From Yarrowia lipolytica (lineage: Eukaryota; Ascomycota; Dipodascomycetes; Dipodascales), in contig NC_090774.1 in assembly GCF_001761485.1 (NCBI RefSeq), positions 2,232,001-2,296,000 on the forward strand: a stretch of 64,000 nt of DNA. The letters are read 5' to 3'. A program made the translations under genes and the position numbers. Positions 1 to 9,471 of the stretch are shown in pieces; position 1 is the stretch's first letter, and every line of letters begins with the position of its first letter. Under the pieces are notes generated by a model. That model was not told the DNA's origin and did not search any database. It was given only the letters and a program-made list of their open reading frames with translations.

Positions 1-2
1 AG

Positions 3-233
3 GGAGTACTTCCCGACGTAGCTCTCATCCAGATCATTTCGGCCCGGGTGGCCACTGCCGTGGTTCTTCAGGCCAAGGCTGAGGGCCTAGCCACTGTCGA
101 GGAAGAGCTCAAGCCCGGCACCAAGGAACATGTGCAGATTCCCGACAACTTTGACGAGTGTCTCGCCTGGGTCGAGACTCAGATGTGGCGGCCCGTCTAC
201 CGGCCTCTCATCCATGTGCGGGATTACGACTAG
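3..233 (+). CDS. MAE1: Malic enzyme, C-terminal end (partial)
   Basis: The reading frame is open from the left edge and ends at a TAG at 231-233, giving the last 76 residues of a protein that begins outside the window. The visible part matches the C-terminus of NAD(P)-dependent malic enzymes: an LPD-x-ALIQ-x-ISARVA-type helix, where the family has a run of the form LxPxLxDIRxIS, followed by a helix rich in Ala/Gln and a closing segment WVETQMWRPVYRPLIHV. Malic enzyme decarboxylates malate to pyruvate with NAD(P)+ reduction; the single Y. lipolytica enzyme is known to be mitochondrial. The NAD-binding and catalytic parts are not in the window, so cofactor preference cannot be judged. The symbol rests on recognition of the terminus, not on a search. 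Confidence 0.8.
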   Translation, partial: GVLPDVALIQIISARVATAVVLQAKAEGLATVEEELKPGTKEHVQIPDNFDECLAWVETQMWRPVYRPLIHVRDYD

Positions 234-942
234 AGCGTGGAATAGTGGAATACAGCGTTGATCAGAGTGAGTCCGAGAAGAGTCCATAGGAGTCCGTTGA
301 AGAGTCCATTGGAGAGTCCATTGGAGTCCAGTGGCGGACCATAGTAGTCGACAGTAGTTGATAGTAGTACTGGTAGATGAATGTATTATCGGCGCCAGTG
401 ACAGTTTAGTTTAGTAAGCGCTCGTATGGAAATGTCATCGGAGGGACGCTTTGGGTGGGTAAGAGAGACAGAATGATTAGCGGCGGGAATATCAGGAAAC
501 TCACGTTCCTTTTTTCATGCTCATCTGGTTCTAGACCAAAAGCCATTGAACACTACCACTCCTTGCACTTGTAGACACTCAATCCTTGCTCATTGACAGG
601 AGCCGTGTTCTAGTCAGATGTCAGAAAACATTTTGAGTTTTGGCGGAAAAACTAACAATAGTCCAATGAAATGAAACATAAATCGGTGATAAGCGAGAGG
701 TAGGCGAATGAGTGCAAAACACCTGTCGAAACCAGGTTCAGTCTCATAGGGCAACCGGAACGACCACCAAACGCGCCCTCAGCGCCACTCTAGTATCATA
801 CACGGCTCCAACTACTCCACTTCCCCACTAACGCCGCATATGCAGGCGCTGGTGTAGCGCATAATCTGGGTTCGCTGAAAAATCAAGTGTCGAAAAATCG
901 AGTGTCGAAAAATCGAGTGTCAAAAAACCCCGTTTTCACCAG
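234..942. other. Intergenic, malic enzyme terminator region and promoter of the Zn2Cys6 gene
   Basis: No credible gene. The first 100 bases (about 266-332) are an imperfect direct repeat of a 12-bp unit close to AGAGTCCATTGG. The last 66 bases hold the 15-bp tandem repeat listed separately. The rest is unremarkable. Confidence 0.7.
877..921. repeat. 15-bp tandem repeat, 3 copies, just upstream of a start codon
   Basis: Three adjacent copies of GAAAAATCGAGTGTC occupy 877-891 (one mismatch, A for G), 892-906 and 907-921. The array ends 21 bases before the ATG at 943, so it probably lies in the 5' untranslated region of the transcription factor gene. Confidence 0.9.
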
Positions 943-2952
943 ATGAAGCGCGACGAGGAAGCACAGAAGCTAGGGGAGGCCCGCGGCGGGCCGGAGGACC
1001 GCGTGGATGTGCCGCCGGTGAAGAAACGAAACGTGGGCACCAGGGCTCTGAGAGCATGTGATATGTGTCGCCATCAGAAGACGCGATGTTTCCCCAAGCC
1101 CGATGGACCCGGGTGTCTGCGATGCCACGTGCTCAACACAACGTGCTCGTTCATCGACAGCGACAAGGATGACTTTGATGCGTCGCAAAACCAAAAACAG
1201 TTCCCCAAGGTGCCGGACGAGGTCAATGCGCGTCTGGACCGAATGGAGAAGACCATGGAGAGCATGATGGAGATGATGAAGGAGCTCAAGGACAATAACA
1301 ACAACAGCAGCAACGGTGGCAGGCGGCCGACATCGGTGGCGTCAGCAGGACGACTCACGCGGGCAACAACGGCCTTTTCACCCGCAACAGCAGCAGACTT
1401 CAATTACAGAAACGTGATCGCTTCGTTCGGCACCCCAGCCGTTCAGTACGTGACGTCTCCTTTCCAGATTATCGCCGGTATTCTGCCCGAAAAACACATT
1501 CCACTGCCTGTCCAGCGGCTCATGAACCCGCAGATGGTGCTCCATGACCAGGACGTCATTTCTATGGATATTGTCAGTGAAGCCATGGTGCTACGATTCC
1601 TGCAAGAGTTCCGACAAAACTGCGGACGATGGGTCTCGTTTCCCATGGATCTGCCGGCAGACCAGCTGCTTGTGCGCATCCGACAGCGATGTTCTCTTCT
1701 GCTGACTGTCGTTTGCTGTGTTTCACTGAGATACAATCCCCATATGGCCGAATACAAGTCCAAGGTGTACCCTCTTCTGCTCAACAAACTACAACAGGAA
1801 CTGACAGCATCGCTTCTGGTAGTGCCACAGACGATCGAATTCATGCAGGCTCTGACCCTGCTGTCAATCTACGGTCTGTCGCTTTCAGCCAAGGAATTTG
1901 TGATTGATTCATGGTTCATCTCGTCGGTAGCTCTGCAGCATTTCATCACCAAGGACGCCCTTGGTCTGGTCATGTCTGCGGATGGAATCTCGCCCGTGAC
2001 GGAGTTTGACGAGGTCACCACCTACCGAGTGTGGAACCATCTGTGTCTGGCACACCTGGTCAACTGCGTCATGACTGGAAGAATGTGCATTCTCGACGAA
2101 ATCCGGCTGGACCAGTGCCGTCGATCTCTGGATCTTTCTTCCGCTACTAACTTTGACGGCCGAATGATAGCCGAAATCTCCTTCCAGCTCATTGTCTACA
2201 ACTTCATCGAGACGCTGCAGCCATTGCAAACGTTCGAGGACGAGCTGGCCCAGTGGCTGGAAGAGTGGGGGTACCTGTTTGAACAACCAACGACCCAGTT
2301 CACAGAAATGGGTTACCATTATGGCTATCTGGTGGTGCTCTACCACTCTCACTACCGATCTTTGTATCTCAAGAAGAAGAGTCAAAAACCTACTAGTGGA
2401 GGAGTGGATCTGAACAATGATAAGCGCGGCTTCACGTCGTTACTGGAGCTCACAGAACTGTCTGATTCCGTCTTTGATCCCTTTGCTCTGGGCCTGGTAT
2501 CGGACGACCCTCAATTCACAGTCGTTAGCGATGTCCTAGAGGAAGTCAACCTATCTACACTCTACAAAATGGCCTCTCTGGGACGAAAAGTCATCGACGG
2601 TTTGCTCAATGTGGCTGATGACGAGTACTTCAGACACCTGTCGGACCAGCTGCACTTTAGTGGAGTCTTCACAGGTCTGCTGCTGTGCAGAATGATGTCT
2701 GTGATCAGAGATAGACAGGCCAACAAGAAGCCCAACTCGGCTTCCGACGCCAAAGAGGCCTCGGAAACACACTTCCAGACTGTGGCTGACGTGGACGTCT
2801 GGATCAGAGAAATGCTCAGCAAGGTCGTGGCGTTGTCAAAGCGTTTCCATCAAAACACAAGCCTCGACACTGATCTAGTCAAGAAGTACGCCCTGGCTCT
2901 CGATGAGAACATTGCCTTGTTAACCAACACCGTTGATGTTTCCTATGGCTAG
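943..2952 (+). CDS. Zn(II)2Cys6 fungal transcription factor
   Basis: 669 residues. The binuclear zinc cluster is complete near the N-terminus: Cys39, Cys42, Cys49, Cys58, Cys61 and Cys68 with spacing C-x2-C-x6-C-x8-C-x2-C-x6-C, preceded by a basic arm (PPVKKRNVGTRALRA). A Met/Leu/Glu-rich segment at about 93-117 should form the dimerisation coiled coil, followed by an Asn/Ser linker. The remaining 500 residues resemble the helical middle region of Gal4-type regulators. Such proteins bind CGG-type half sites in the nucleus. I cannot name the orthologue or its targets. The ATG at 943 is the first in frame and sits directly after the short tandem repeat. The gene is convergent with the PHD gene, 272 bp away. 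Confidence 0.92.
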   Translation: MKRDEEAQKLGEARGGPEDRVDVPPVKKRNVGTRALRACDMCRHQKTRCFPKPDGPGCLRCHVLNTTCSFIDSDKDDFDASQNQKQFPKVPDEVNARLDRMEKTMESMMEMMKELKDNNNNSSNGGRRPTSVASAGRLTRATTAFSPATAADFNYRNVIASFGTPAVQYVTSPFQIIAGILPEKHIPLPVQRLMNPQMVLHDQDVISMDIVSEAMVLRFLQEFRQNCGRWVSFPMDLPADQLLVRIRQRCSLLLTVVCCVSLRYNPHMAEYKSKVYPLLLNKLQQELTASLLVVPQTIEFMQALTLLSIYGLSLSAKEFVIDSWFISSVALQHFITKDALGLVMSADGISPVTEFDEVTTYRVWNHLCLAHLVNCVMTGRMCILDEIRLDQCRRSLDLSSATNFDGRMIAEISFQLIVYNFIETLQPLQTFEDELAQWLEEWGYLFEQPTTQFTEMGYHYGYLVVLYHSHYRSLYLKKKSQKPTSGGVDLNNDKRGFTSLLELTELSDSVFDPFALGLVSDDPQFTVVSDVLEEVNLSTLYKMASLGRKVIDGLLNVADDEYFRHLSDQLHFSGVFTGLLLCRMMSVIRDRQANKKPNSASDAKEASETHFQTVADVDVWIREMLSKVVALSKRFHQNTSLDTDLVKKYALALDENIALLTNTVDVSYG

Positions 2953-3224
2953 GAAAAGACACACGTCAACAATAGTGAAACTACCCAGTAATAGAATGAA
3001 CTCGCCAAAGCGATTGAATGAACTACACATACTGTACCGGTACAAGTACTCTCTGAAGCCCTAGATTGAGTACAAGTAGCTGTATATAAGTAGAGTAAAC
3101 TACTTGTACCATCTTGCAGTCATATACCCGCCATTAATGTCATATGGTTCTAAACCTATAGTGATGCAAATAAATATTGTCCTCCTGAATGTCTCTCCGC
3201 TCTGTAGTCTGAATGCAAGTAGTG
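2953..3224. other. Convergent intergenic gap rich in TACAAGTA-type motifs
   Basis: Between the stops of the Zn2Cys6 gene and the PHD gene. The stretch 3035-3112 holds several copies of the GTACAAGTA / TACTTGTAC family that recurs throughout the intergenic DNA of this window. It presumably contains both polyadenylation sites. Confidence 0.6.
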
Positions 3225-4388
3225 TCACACCTCCTGCTCCTGCTCATCGTGCAACCGCGCACTAAACACATCGTCGTTGTCGTCAATGGTGTAGTACAGA
3301 TCCTCCTCCGTAGCAGGAGGCAGCTTGAGCACGACCTCGTCACTGAACATGGCTTCGTCGTCCAGAGAAATGAGCAACGAAAGCGAAATCTCGGAACTCT
3401 TCTGGTAATCTGGATTGACTCGGTACGACTTGCCGCGTTTCAGAATCTTGCCTTCTCTCAGAGCTCGTTGCAAAGCCATAGTGGCGGCCTGAACAAACTT
3501 GGGGTCCACAGTGTCTGGGTTTGTGTCTGATGCGATCCATTTCCAAATCTGCTGCGCGCTGGCCTCCTCTCCGTTCGACTTGGCCTTGAGTGTGTCGATA
3601 AGTAGATCCTCGTAGTTGATGGAAGACAGCAAACGTCGGTTACTCTTGGTGGTGTCCGTCTTGTTAGAATTTTCCAGCTGCATCTGCAGCACGATGGAAT
3701 GGGTCTGCGGCGAGTAGATGGGCAGCTTAGGCACGTTGTTTTCAGCGTACAGAATGAGCTCCACAAGCTGGGCCTTGGACAGAGACGAGAGGTACGTTTT
3801 CTTGACCTGGGTCGAAAAGCCCTCTCCTGATTTTCCCGTCTCCAGGGGCCGTTCTCGTCGTTTCGGCTGGCAGTACTTGCAGAACCACTGGGCGTCTGCC
3901 ACGTCAACCACCAGTCTGTCGATGGGAGGGTTGTGACACAGCTGGTGGTAGGGCGTTCTGCACTCGTCGCAGAAGACAATCTGGTTGGACTTGGGCGAGT
4001 TACCTCGGTGGCACAACCGACACACGTTGTCGAGCACAGAGCCTCCGGTGTCGCTCGTGTATCCCGCGTGGTTGGAATTGTGTCGTTCCCGGGACGGAGG
4101 CTGCTGCATCTGGGTCTTGAGCACTGCCGAGTGTTTTCTGGGGCCTCTTTCGATCGGAGAAAGATCGCTGTCGGCCGAGTCTGTGCCTGCAGACGTGCCT
4201 GTGGGTCCCTCTTCATCTTCTCCTGCTCCGCTGTTGAAATCAAAGTCTCCATCGTCATTGAAGACGGGGCGGGGAGTCTGTCGAGTGTGCGAATGAGAGT
4301 GGCGCGGATGGGCGTGTCCATGGGTCTGTTTGACCGGTTTTTCTATTTTCCGTCGCTTGTCATCGTGGGTCCAGTCGGTATCTGACAT
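3225..4388 (-). CDS. PHD-finger chromatin protein
   Basis: 387 residues. A canonical C4HC3 PHD finger lies at about 123-173 (Cys123, Cys126, Cys140, Cys143, His148, Cys151, Cys170, Cys173) with the conserved WFC just before the last pair. PHD fingers read histone H3 tails. The N-terminus is basic and His-rich, then acidic with Ser/Gly. Residues about 250-330 (a run containing EDLLIDTLKAKSNGEEASAQQIW and GKILKRGKSYRVN) look like a small winged-helix fold. The C-terminus is acidic. This arrangement fits a subunit of a histone-modifying complex such as fungal Rpd3/Clr6-type deacetylases, but that is inference. The ATG at 4388 is the first in frame; a TCACGTGA site lies about 215 bp upstream. Confidence 0.85.
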   Translation of the reverse strand: MSDTDWTHDDKRRKIEKPVKQTHGHAHPRHSHSHTRQTPRPVFNDDGDFDFNSGAGEDEEGPTGTSAGTDSADSDLSPIERGPRKHSAVLKTQMQQPPSRERHNSNHAGYTSDTGGSVLDNVCRLCHRGNSPKSNQIVFCDECRTPYHQLCHNPPIDRLVVDVADAQWFCKYCQPKRRERPLETGKSGEGFSTQVKKTYLSSLSKAQLVELILYAENNVPKLPIYSPQTHSIVLQMQLENSNKTDTTKSNRRLLSSINYEDLLIDTLKAKSNGEEASAQQIWKWIASDTNPDTVDPKFVQAATMALQRALREGKILKRGKSYRVNPDYQKSSEISLSLLISLDDEAMFSDEVVLKLPPATEEDLYYTIDDNDDVFSARLHDEQEQEV

Positions 4389-4600
4389 GGGTCGCTCAGT
4401 GTGTCAACGCTTATCGTTCTTCCTTGCTGCCTCTCTTTCCTCCGGTGTAGAGCTAGAATATATATATGTATAATGTGAACTGCCCAGTTGGTTGCAAGCC
4501 GTACCGGAATTTAGCGACTGTAGGGTAATTAAGTCGTTTGGGGAGAGTGGGAGGGTCACACAAGTGGGCCATTCGAGAGCAAGTGCACGGAAAGTACGGG

Positions 4601-4608
4601 TCACGTGA
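4601..4608. promoter_or_regulatory. TCACGTGA E-box (Cbf1-type site)
   Basis: Palindromic CACGTG core flanked by T and A, about 215 bp upstream of the PHD-gene ATG. In yeasts this is the binding sequence of Cbf1-type bHLH proteins; binding here is inferred from the sequence only. Confidence 0.45.
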
Positions 4609-5635
4609 CTTGGAACCGGGCCGCGGGTGCTATTAGATTGGTTTAACGCTGGTTTATCATGCAAAAATGCCCGTCTCCACTGTTGTTGTACAAGTCTGCT
4701 TCTGCTACCTGTGAATTTTATATACTTATAATTATCGTGTCCTAAATTAATGAGCCCAAAAAATCACGAGCTTGGGCATGTGTTAATACTTGTACACTGT
4801 TGCGACCCTCTTACTGCTGTATATAAAGGTCCGACAACCGCCGCAAGAACGCTGCTGTCTGTCTAACGAGCACCTGGCCACTCCCTAGTGTCGCCTTGTT
4901 CCTTGTACGCGAAATCCGCTGCACTCTAACCTGTGCGGCTACGGTTCTGATCACAAGAGCAAAAACGTCGGTGTCGAAATGGGTCCGGGGTTGAGCCGAA
5001 GTGGAAAAAGGTGGAGAATATGAATTTAATAGATAAAAGTTTGGAAAAGGGGGGAAAATCAAAAATCAAAAATAACAATAAATTAACAGTAAATTAACAA
5101 TAAAATAGGAAAAAATGGAGGGGAAATATATAAAATGGTCTCGTGTCCAGTAGGTCCTTTTCTGACCCTTGCCCATCAAATTCAAGAGATTGTTGTTATG
5201 TCCAAAATGAACACCATAAACGTCTCCTAATTAACCACTGTATAAAACGGACTCTAACTGAACACAGTCACGCTCAAACTCACCAACTGATGACTAATAC
5301 ATCAAAAGAAGACGCAAAGGAGGTCATTTCTGGCCAGAAATAGCACCCCCAGCCCACCAATACCCCACTGTTCAATACAGGAGCCCCCATTTCGCTCTGG
5401 CTACAAACAATGAGTACCCTGAGTTATATTTAACCCGATATGAGGGGATTATCACAGCTATCACGAGCACAGGAAGTTATTTATGGCAGATGAGACGATC
5501 TTGGCGAATCACCCAGTTACGCGAGCTAAAGGGCATCTGAGGGGGATCAGAAAGCATCTGAGAGGATGTAAGAGCATTTGAGGGTTTGTCGCTCTTATCT
5601 CAACCGGATACCAAGACAAACATCTAATGGTAGTT

Positions 5636-5702
5636 ACCGAGACCACTACCGAAACCACTACCGAAACCACTACCGAGACCACTACACAGACCATTACACA
5701 GA
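5636..5702. repeat. 12-bp tandem repeat (ACCGARACCACT)
   Basis: Five to six degenerate copies of a 12-bp unit. Read from an ATG at 5627 the unit encodes TTTE repeats, like the Ser/Thr stalks of cell-wall proteins, but the frame closes after about 30 codons. It could be a short relic of such a gene or simply a minisatellite. Confidence 0.7.
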
Positions 5703-6307
5703 CCTGTCTTTGGTACCGATAGTTTACCACCATGGTACAGCTCAAACACCCACTGTTCATGATCCATCCACACTGGTTGGTGTGCTATGAACGACTCCCG
5801 ATCACTGATCTGTTCGCCGGCCACATTTTTCTGTCCAGGGTATTCTCTCATGGACCAAAATAGCGCACCCCGATGCGGCTGAAAGTGGCTTTATTCGGTA
5901 CCAGCGAGTGCTGAACAATGGAGAACTAGTACGAGTACTGGACCTGTTCCTATTTTAGACCGTTTAACGTGACAGTCAAATTTTGGCGCTAGTCAGGGTT
6001 ACTGCTGCGTTGAGTGAGCAGCTCAAGAGAAATGGCGATGAAAGACACAGTTCGTTCCTTGCTATGTTATCCACAAGCCCATATTGTCTCCAATGAACTC
6101 GGAAGACTTGAAGACTTGTCGTGCCTCCAACCACGCCTGTTTCGCATCTCGCGAAATGTGGACAGGTGACCTACGGCATCGTATGTACCGTACATACAAT
6201 GTAGCATGGAACGAATGTGAACCAATTATAGAACCACCATAAGGACAAATGGGGACTCCTTCTACATCCAAGATGAATATTGAGTACCAGTTCACACACT
6301 TGAATGG

Positions 6308-6315
6308 TATATATA
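6308..6315 (+). promoter_or_regulatory. TATA box of the 6394 gene
   Basis: TATATATA 79 bp before the ATG at 6394. It overlaps an in-frame ATG at 6304, which argues that the downstream ATG is the real start. Confidence 0.6.
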
Positions 6316-6393
6316 CCTGGTTGCAATCTTCATACTCACTTCGAGTACACCTTCCATTTCCACTCTCGCTACCTACCAGTCTTTCGCTTCGGA

Positions 6394-7707
6394 ATGGTCT
6401 CCACCCAGTCTCTCTTCTTCTATACTACCCTCTGGGCCTCAACTGTGTCTGCCCAGAACGTTGTGGTCGCCCAGATTGTGCGAAACATTGTCAACGGTTT
6501 CGTCGGTGCAAAGACAGACTCTTCCATATCAAACAGTCAGGCCTCTGCTGAGATTCAAGCTATCGTCGACATTGTGACCCAGAATCCCAATGTTGACAAG
6601 CTGCTCCAACAGGCTCTTCCTGCTGCCCTGATGGGTCTCAACTCTGACAACTTTCCGTCTCTGCTGAGTGAAGCTGGAAAGACTCTAGACGCGCTTGAGA
6701 CCTCTCCGGATTACCAGTCTTTGGTAGACGGCTTTTCCAAAGCCATGCCTCATTATGACCCTTCTCAGGCTCTGGAAAACATTCAAGTCAACCTCGACAA
6801 TGCTCTGGGAATGCTTACTCCTGTTCTGCCTTCTCTTACTCCGCAGTATTCAAGGGAGTGGGCATCAGCTACTTCACGAGTCTCCAGTCTTGGGGTAGTG
6901 TTTGGTTTTATTGAGGGTAGTGCATCTGAGGCATCTACATCAGCTGCTACTTCTGTTACAACTACAGCTGATGCATCTACTTCAGCTGCTACTTCTGTTA
7001 CAACTACAGCTGATGCATCTACTTCAGCTGCTACTTCTGTTACAACTACAGCTGATGCATCTACTTCAGCTGCTACTTCTGTTACAACTACAGCTGATGT
7101 TTCTACTTCTGCTAGATCTGCTACAACTACATCTGAGGCATCTATTTCAGCTGATAATTCTGTTGGGACCACTTCTGAGGCATCTACTTCCACTGATACT
7201 TCTATTGCAAACACATCTGAGACTTCCACTTCCACTGATACTTCTATCACAGAGATTTCTTCCCCAGTTAGCTCCATAACAGATTCTTCAGCCTCTTCCC
7301 CAGTTAGCTCCATAACAGATTCTTCAACCTCTTCCACAGTTAGCACCATCAGAACAGATGCGCCAACCTCTTTGACCCAGTCATATGACTCTGCTACACC
7401 CACCGAGTCGTCCACCCTTTTCTCTTTTGCTACGTTCTCCACCAGCTCCGCCCTGTCCACCATTTCGACCACCTCATCTACTTCAAGGGTTAGCACTTCT
7501 GCTCCTCCGTTCTCCAACACAACCACCTCCTTTAGTGGCATCCACAACACCACTACCCACACTCAAACCCGCTCTGGCACAGCTACAAACCATACCCTGA
7601 CAGCTACTCCCACTTCTACAAATCCATCCATCCCAATCAATGCGGGCACCCACGTGAAGGCAGGTTTCGGCGTTATAGCCCTTGCTGTTGGTGCACTTCT
7701 TCTCTAG
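6394..7707 (+). CDS. GPI-anchored Ser/Thr-rich cell-wall protein with novel N-terminal domain
   Basis: 437 residues from the ATG at 6394, chosen over the in-frame ATG at 6304 because the latter sits on a TATA box and only 6394 gives a clean signal peptide (MVSTQSLFFYTTLWASTVSA). Residues 21-135 form a folded, mostly helical domain with landmarks NP at 64-65, SPDY at 104-107 and PHYD at 119-122; the same domain begins the protein at 17078. After residue 165 the protein is a Ser/Thr stalk: four 14-residue repeats of the type DASTSAATSVTTTA, then 12-residue SSPVSSITDSSA repeats. The C-terminus (Asn-Ala-Gly followed by a hydrophobic run ending GALLL) fits a GPI-attachment signal. The likely role is a mannosylated wall or membrane protein; the function of the N-terminal domain is unknown. 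Confidence 0.85.
   Translation: MVSTQSLFFYTTLWASTVSAQNVVVAQIVRNIVNGFVGAKTDSSISNSQASAEIQAIVDIVTQNPNVDKLLQQALPAALMGLNSDNFPSLLSEAGKTLDALETSPDYQSLVDGFSKAMPHYDPSQALENIQVNLDNALGMLTPVLPSLTPQYSREWASATSRVSSLGVVFGFIEGSASEASTSAATSVTTTADASTSAATSVTTTADASTSAATSVTTTADASTSAATSVTTTADVSTSARSATTTSEASISADNSVGTTSEASTSTDTSIANTSETSTSTDTSITEISSPVSSITDSSASSPVSSITDSSTSSTVSTIRTDAPTSLTQSYDSATPTESSTLFSFATFSTSSALSTISTTSSTSRVSTSAPPFSNTTTSFSGIHNTTTHTQTRSGTATNHTLTATPTSTNPSIPINAGTHVKAGFGVIALAVGALLL
6928..7095 (+). repeat. 42-bp coding minisatellite, 4 copies
   Basis: Units at 6928-6969, 6970-7011, 7012-7053 and 7054-7095 encode 14-residue Ser/Thr repeats; the last three are almost identical. Copy number is likely to vary between strains. 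A fifth, diverged unit follows. Confidence 0.95.
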
Positions 7708-8357
7708 TCCATACAGACAACCGATATCTTCGGACGCCGCCGACACCTGAACCACGCTCCTTTCGTAAGTAATCAAACCACAACCACTACAACCACCACA
7801 GCTGTCATTTTACATAGTCTACACCCCGAGACAACAAGCGCTCAGCTCTTATTGTCTCTGGCGCTTTGTATCATATCTACTGTATAGCCTACCTGTAGAA
7901 ACAAAGGCCTGGAGTGCGTTAGATTGGAAATCCTAGGGCTGCGATTTGATGTCACATGTCGATAATTTCAGCTGCGGTTGCCCATTTGAGGAAAGATGAC
8001 GTCTCCTTTGGTCATATAAACAAGTTGGTTGCTCTTCACGAAAAGATATTACCAATCTTGGGCCTGCTTTAGCACGTCTACTCCTTGGCCCCGGAAGCGT
8101 CAAATGGCGACGATTTTGGAAAAGACCAAATGGCAATGGACATGCAAATGGGAAATAAAAAAACCGATATATAAATAAAACCGAGTATTAAACGACTTGA
8201 AACGGTCTCGCCCAACTATCTGAACCTGGTTTATCAGTCCATCTTGTATATTTATGCAAATCATGGGCACTCTCCCCCAATCTCTCGGCATTGCCATATG
8301 CTTGTCTCCTCAGGGTCTGACTTGTCTACAATGTAGATCCCCTGCAAGTGGGCGTTA

Positions 8358-8405
8358 GACGCTAAAAGACGCTAAAAGACGCTAAAAGACGCCAAAAGAC
8401 GCACT
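8358..8405. repeat. 10-bp tandem repeat (GACGCTAAAA)
   Basis: Nearly five copies with a period of exactly 10 bp, about one helical turn, so the A-runs would be in phase and the DNA may be bent. It lies about 1.1 kb upstream of the next gene. Confidence 0.9.
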
Positions 8406-9383
8406 TTGGGCACTGGTCGCGCTCAGATTACATTGCCCCATCCGCCGCTACGGAATGCTTTCTTGGCCTCCATTGGAATGTATCTACAGTAATTAGTGGT
8501 AGTGTAGCTATACTCATACGCCCAAGTGATGCTACGCTACTCGGACGGTACATTCCGTGAGGTTCGAGACGAGAAATGTGGAGCCATTCACGTCAAAGTC
8601 TCTCCCCAATCACCACCATGTCCACCGCCATAATATCCGGCTCGTTGAACGCCCTTTTTCCGGGGGAGCAAGTGCCTTGCCCAAAACAGTTGTCAATGTC
8701 AAACTTTAGTATTCCACGTCAAGATCGATTTACAGATACGAGATAGCAACAGAAACAGACCCTTTGGGCCGTACGTGTGGCCTATGGTCCAAATACAGCC
8801 AGATTGCGAGATACCAGCTGCCCGATGAGCGAAAAACTCATTGCAGATCGATACCTAGATCTCCTACCGAGCCCACAACCACGGTCGTCGATCCCCTCAT
8901 GCCATCTCACGCTCGTTCATGCGGCTTGTGGTGCTAACGCATGGCCACTCTAGCGTCGTTGACACAGACTAAACGCGAGGTTAACAGGCTAAACAGCAGG
9001 GAAACACGTCCCATCCTTGTCCGTTGTTTGTTGTGGTGGTGGCCAAACGCGGAATCGACGCACTGGCATGGAGAATCGCGACGCAACGCACGAGGAAGAA
9101 TGAACCCAAGGAATCGATGAAGCTGATGGTCATATCGGGACGTGAAGATGGACATGTTCATTAGATGACCCGCCCTTTATCACAGCCAAGGCATCCCTCA
9201 CAATGCCCATAATATCATCCAGCAGCACGTCTCTTGATACCCATCACATCAAACTCCAAGTACAGTATTGTACTAACAAACAAAGACGCCCTGATCCGTA
9301 CAAACCAAGTGACGCTAGCGCCTACTCGGTAGTGTGCTATGCTATAGGGTGGGAAAGAATGGCCCCTGGCGACTTGCCAAAAC

Positions 9384-9396
9384 AGTACATAAAGAC
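9384..9396 (+). promoter_or_regulatory. 13-bp core promoter element shared by two GPI-protein genes
   Basis: AGTACATAAAGAC lies 75 bp before the ATG at 9472. The identical 13-mer lies 59 bp before the ATG at 17078. CATAAAG probably serves as a TATA-like element. Confidence 0.55.
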
Positions 9397-9471
9397 GAGA
9401 GCTTCGCCCCAGAAAAGCCCTCTTCACAGCAACCGACCACTTTCCCTCTTTTCCAACTACCACTTTCAAGT

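Larger units (their letters stand above)
4389..6393. other. 2.0-kb divergent intergenic region
   Basis: Upstream of both the PHD gene and the first GPI-protein gene. I find no supported coding region. It contains a TCACGTGA site (4601-4608), an A/T-rich stretch around 5020-5130, a 12-bp tandem repeat (5636-5702) and a TATA box (6308-6315). Several short open frames here lack protein-like composition. Confidence 0.6.
7708..9471. other. 1.8-kb intergenic region
   Basis: No supported gene. It contains a 10-bp tandem repeat at 8358-8405 and, close to the next gene, the 13-bp promoter element at 9384-9396. The run GGTTCGAGAC near 8560 resembles a tRNA B box but no tRNA fold surrounds it. Confidence 0.6.

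Noticed and set aside
6783-7562. 259-codon minus-strand frame rich in Val/Glu/Asp
   Set aside because: Antisense of the Ser/Thr repeats; the + strand has a signal peptide and GPI tail.
8555-8575. tRNA B-box-like GGTTCGAGAC
   Set aside because: No acceptor or anticodon stem can be formed around it.
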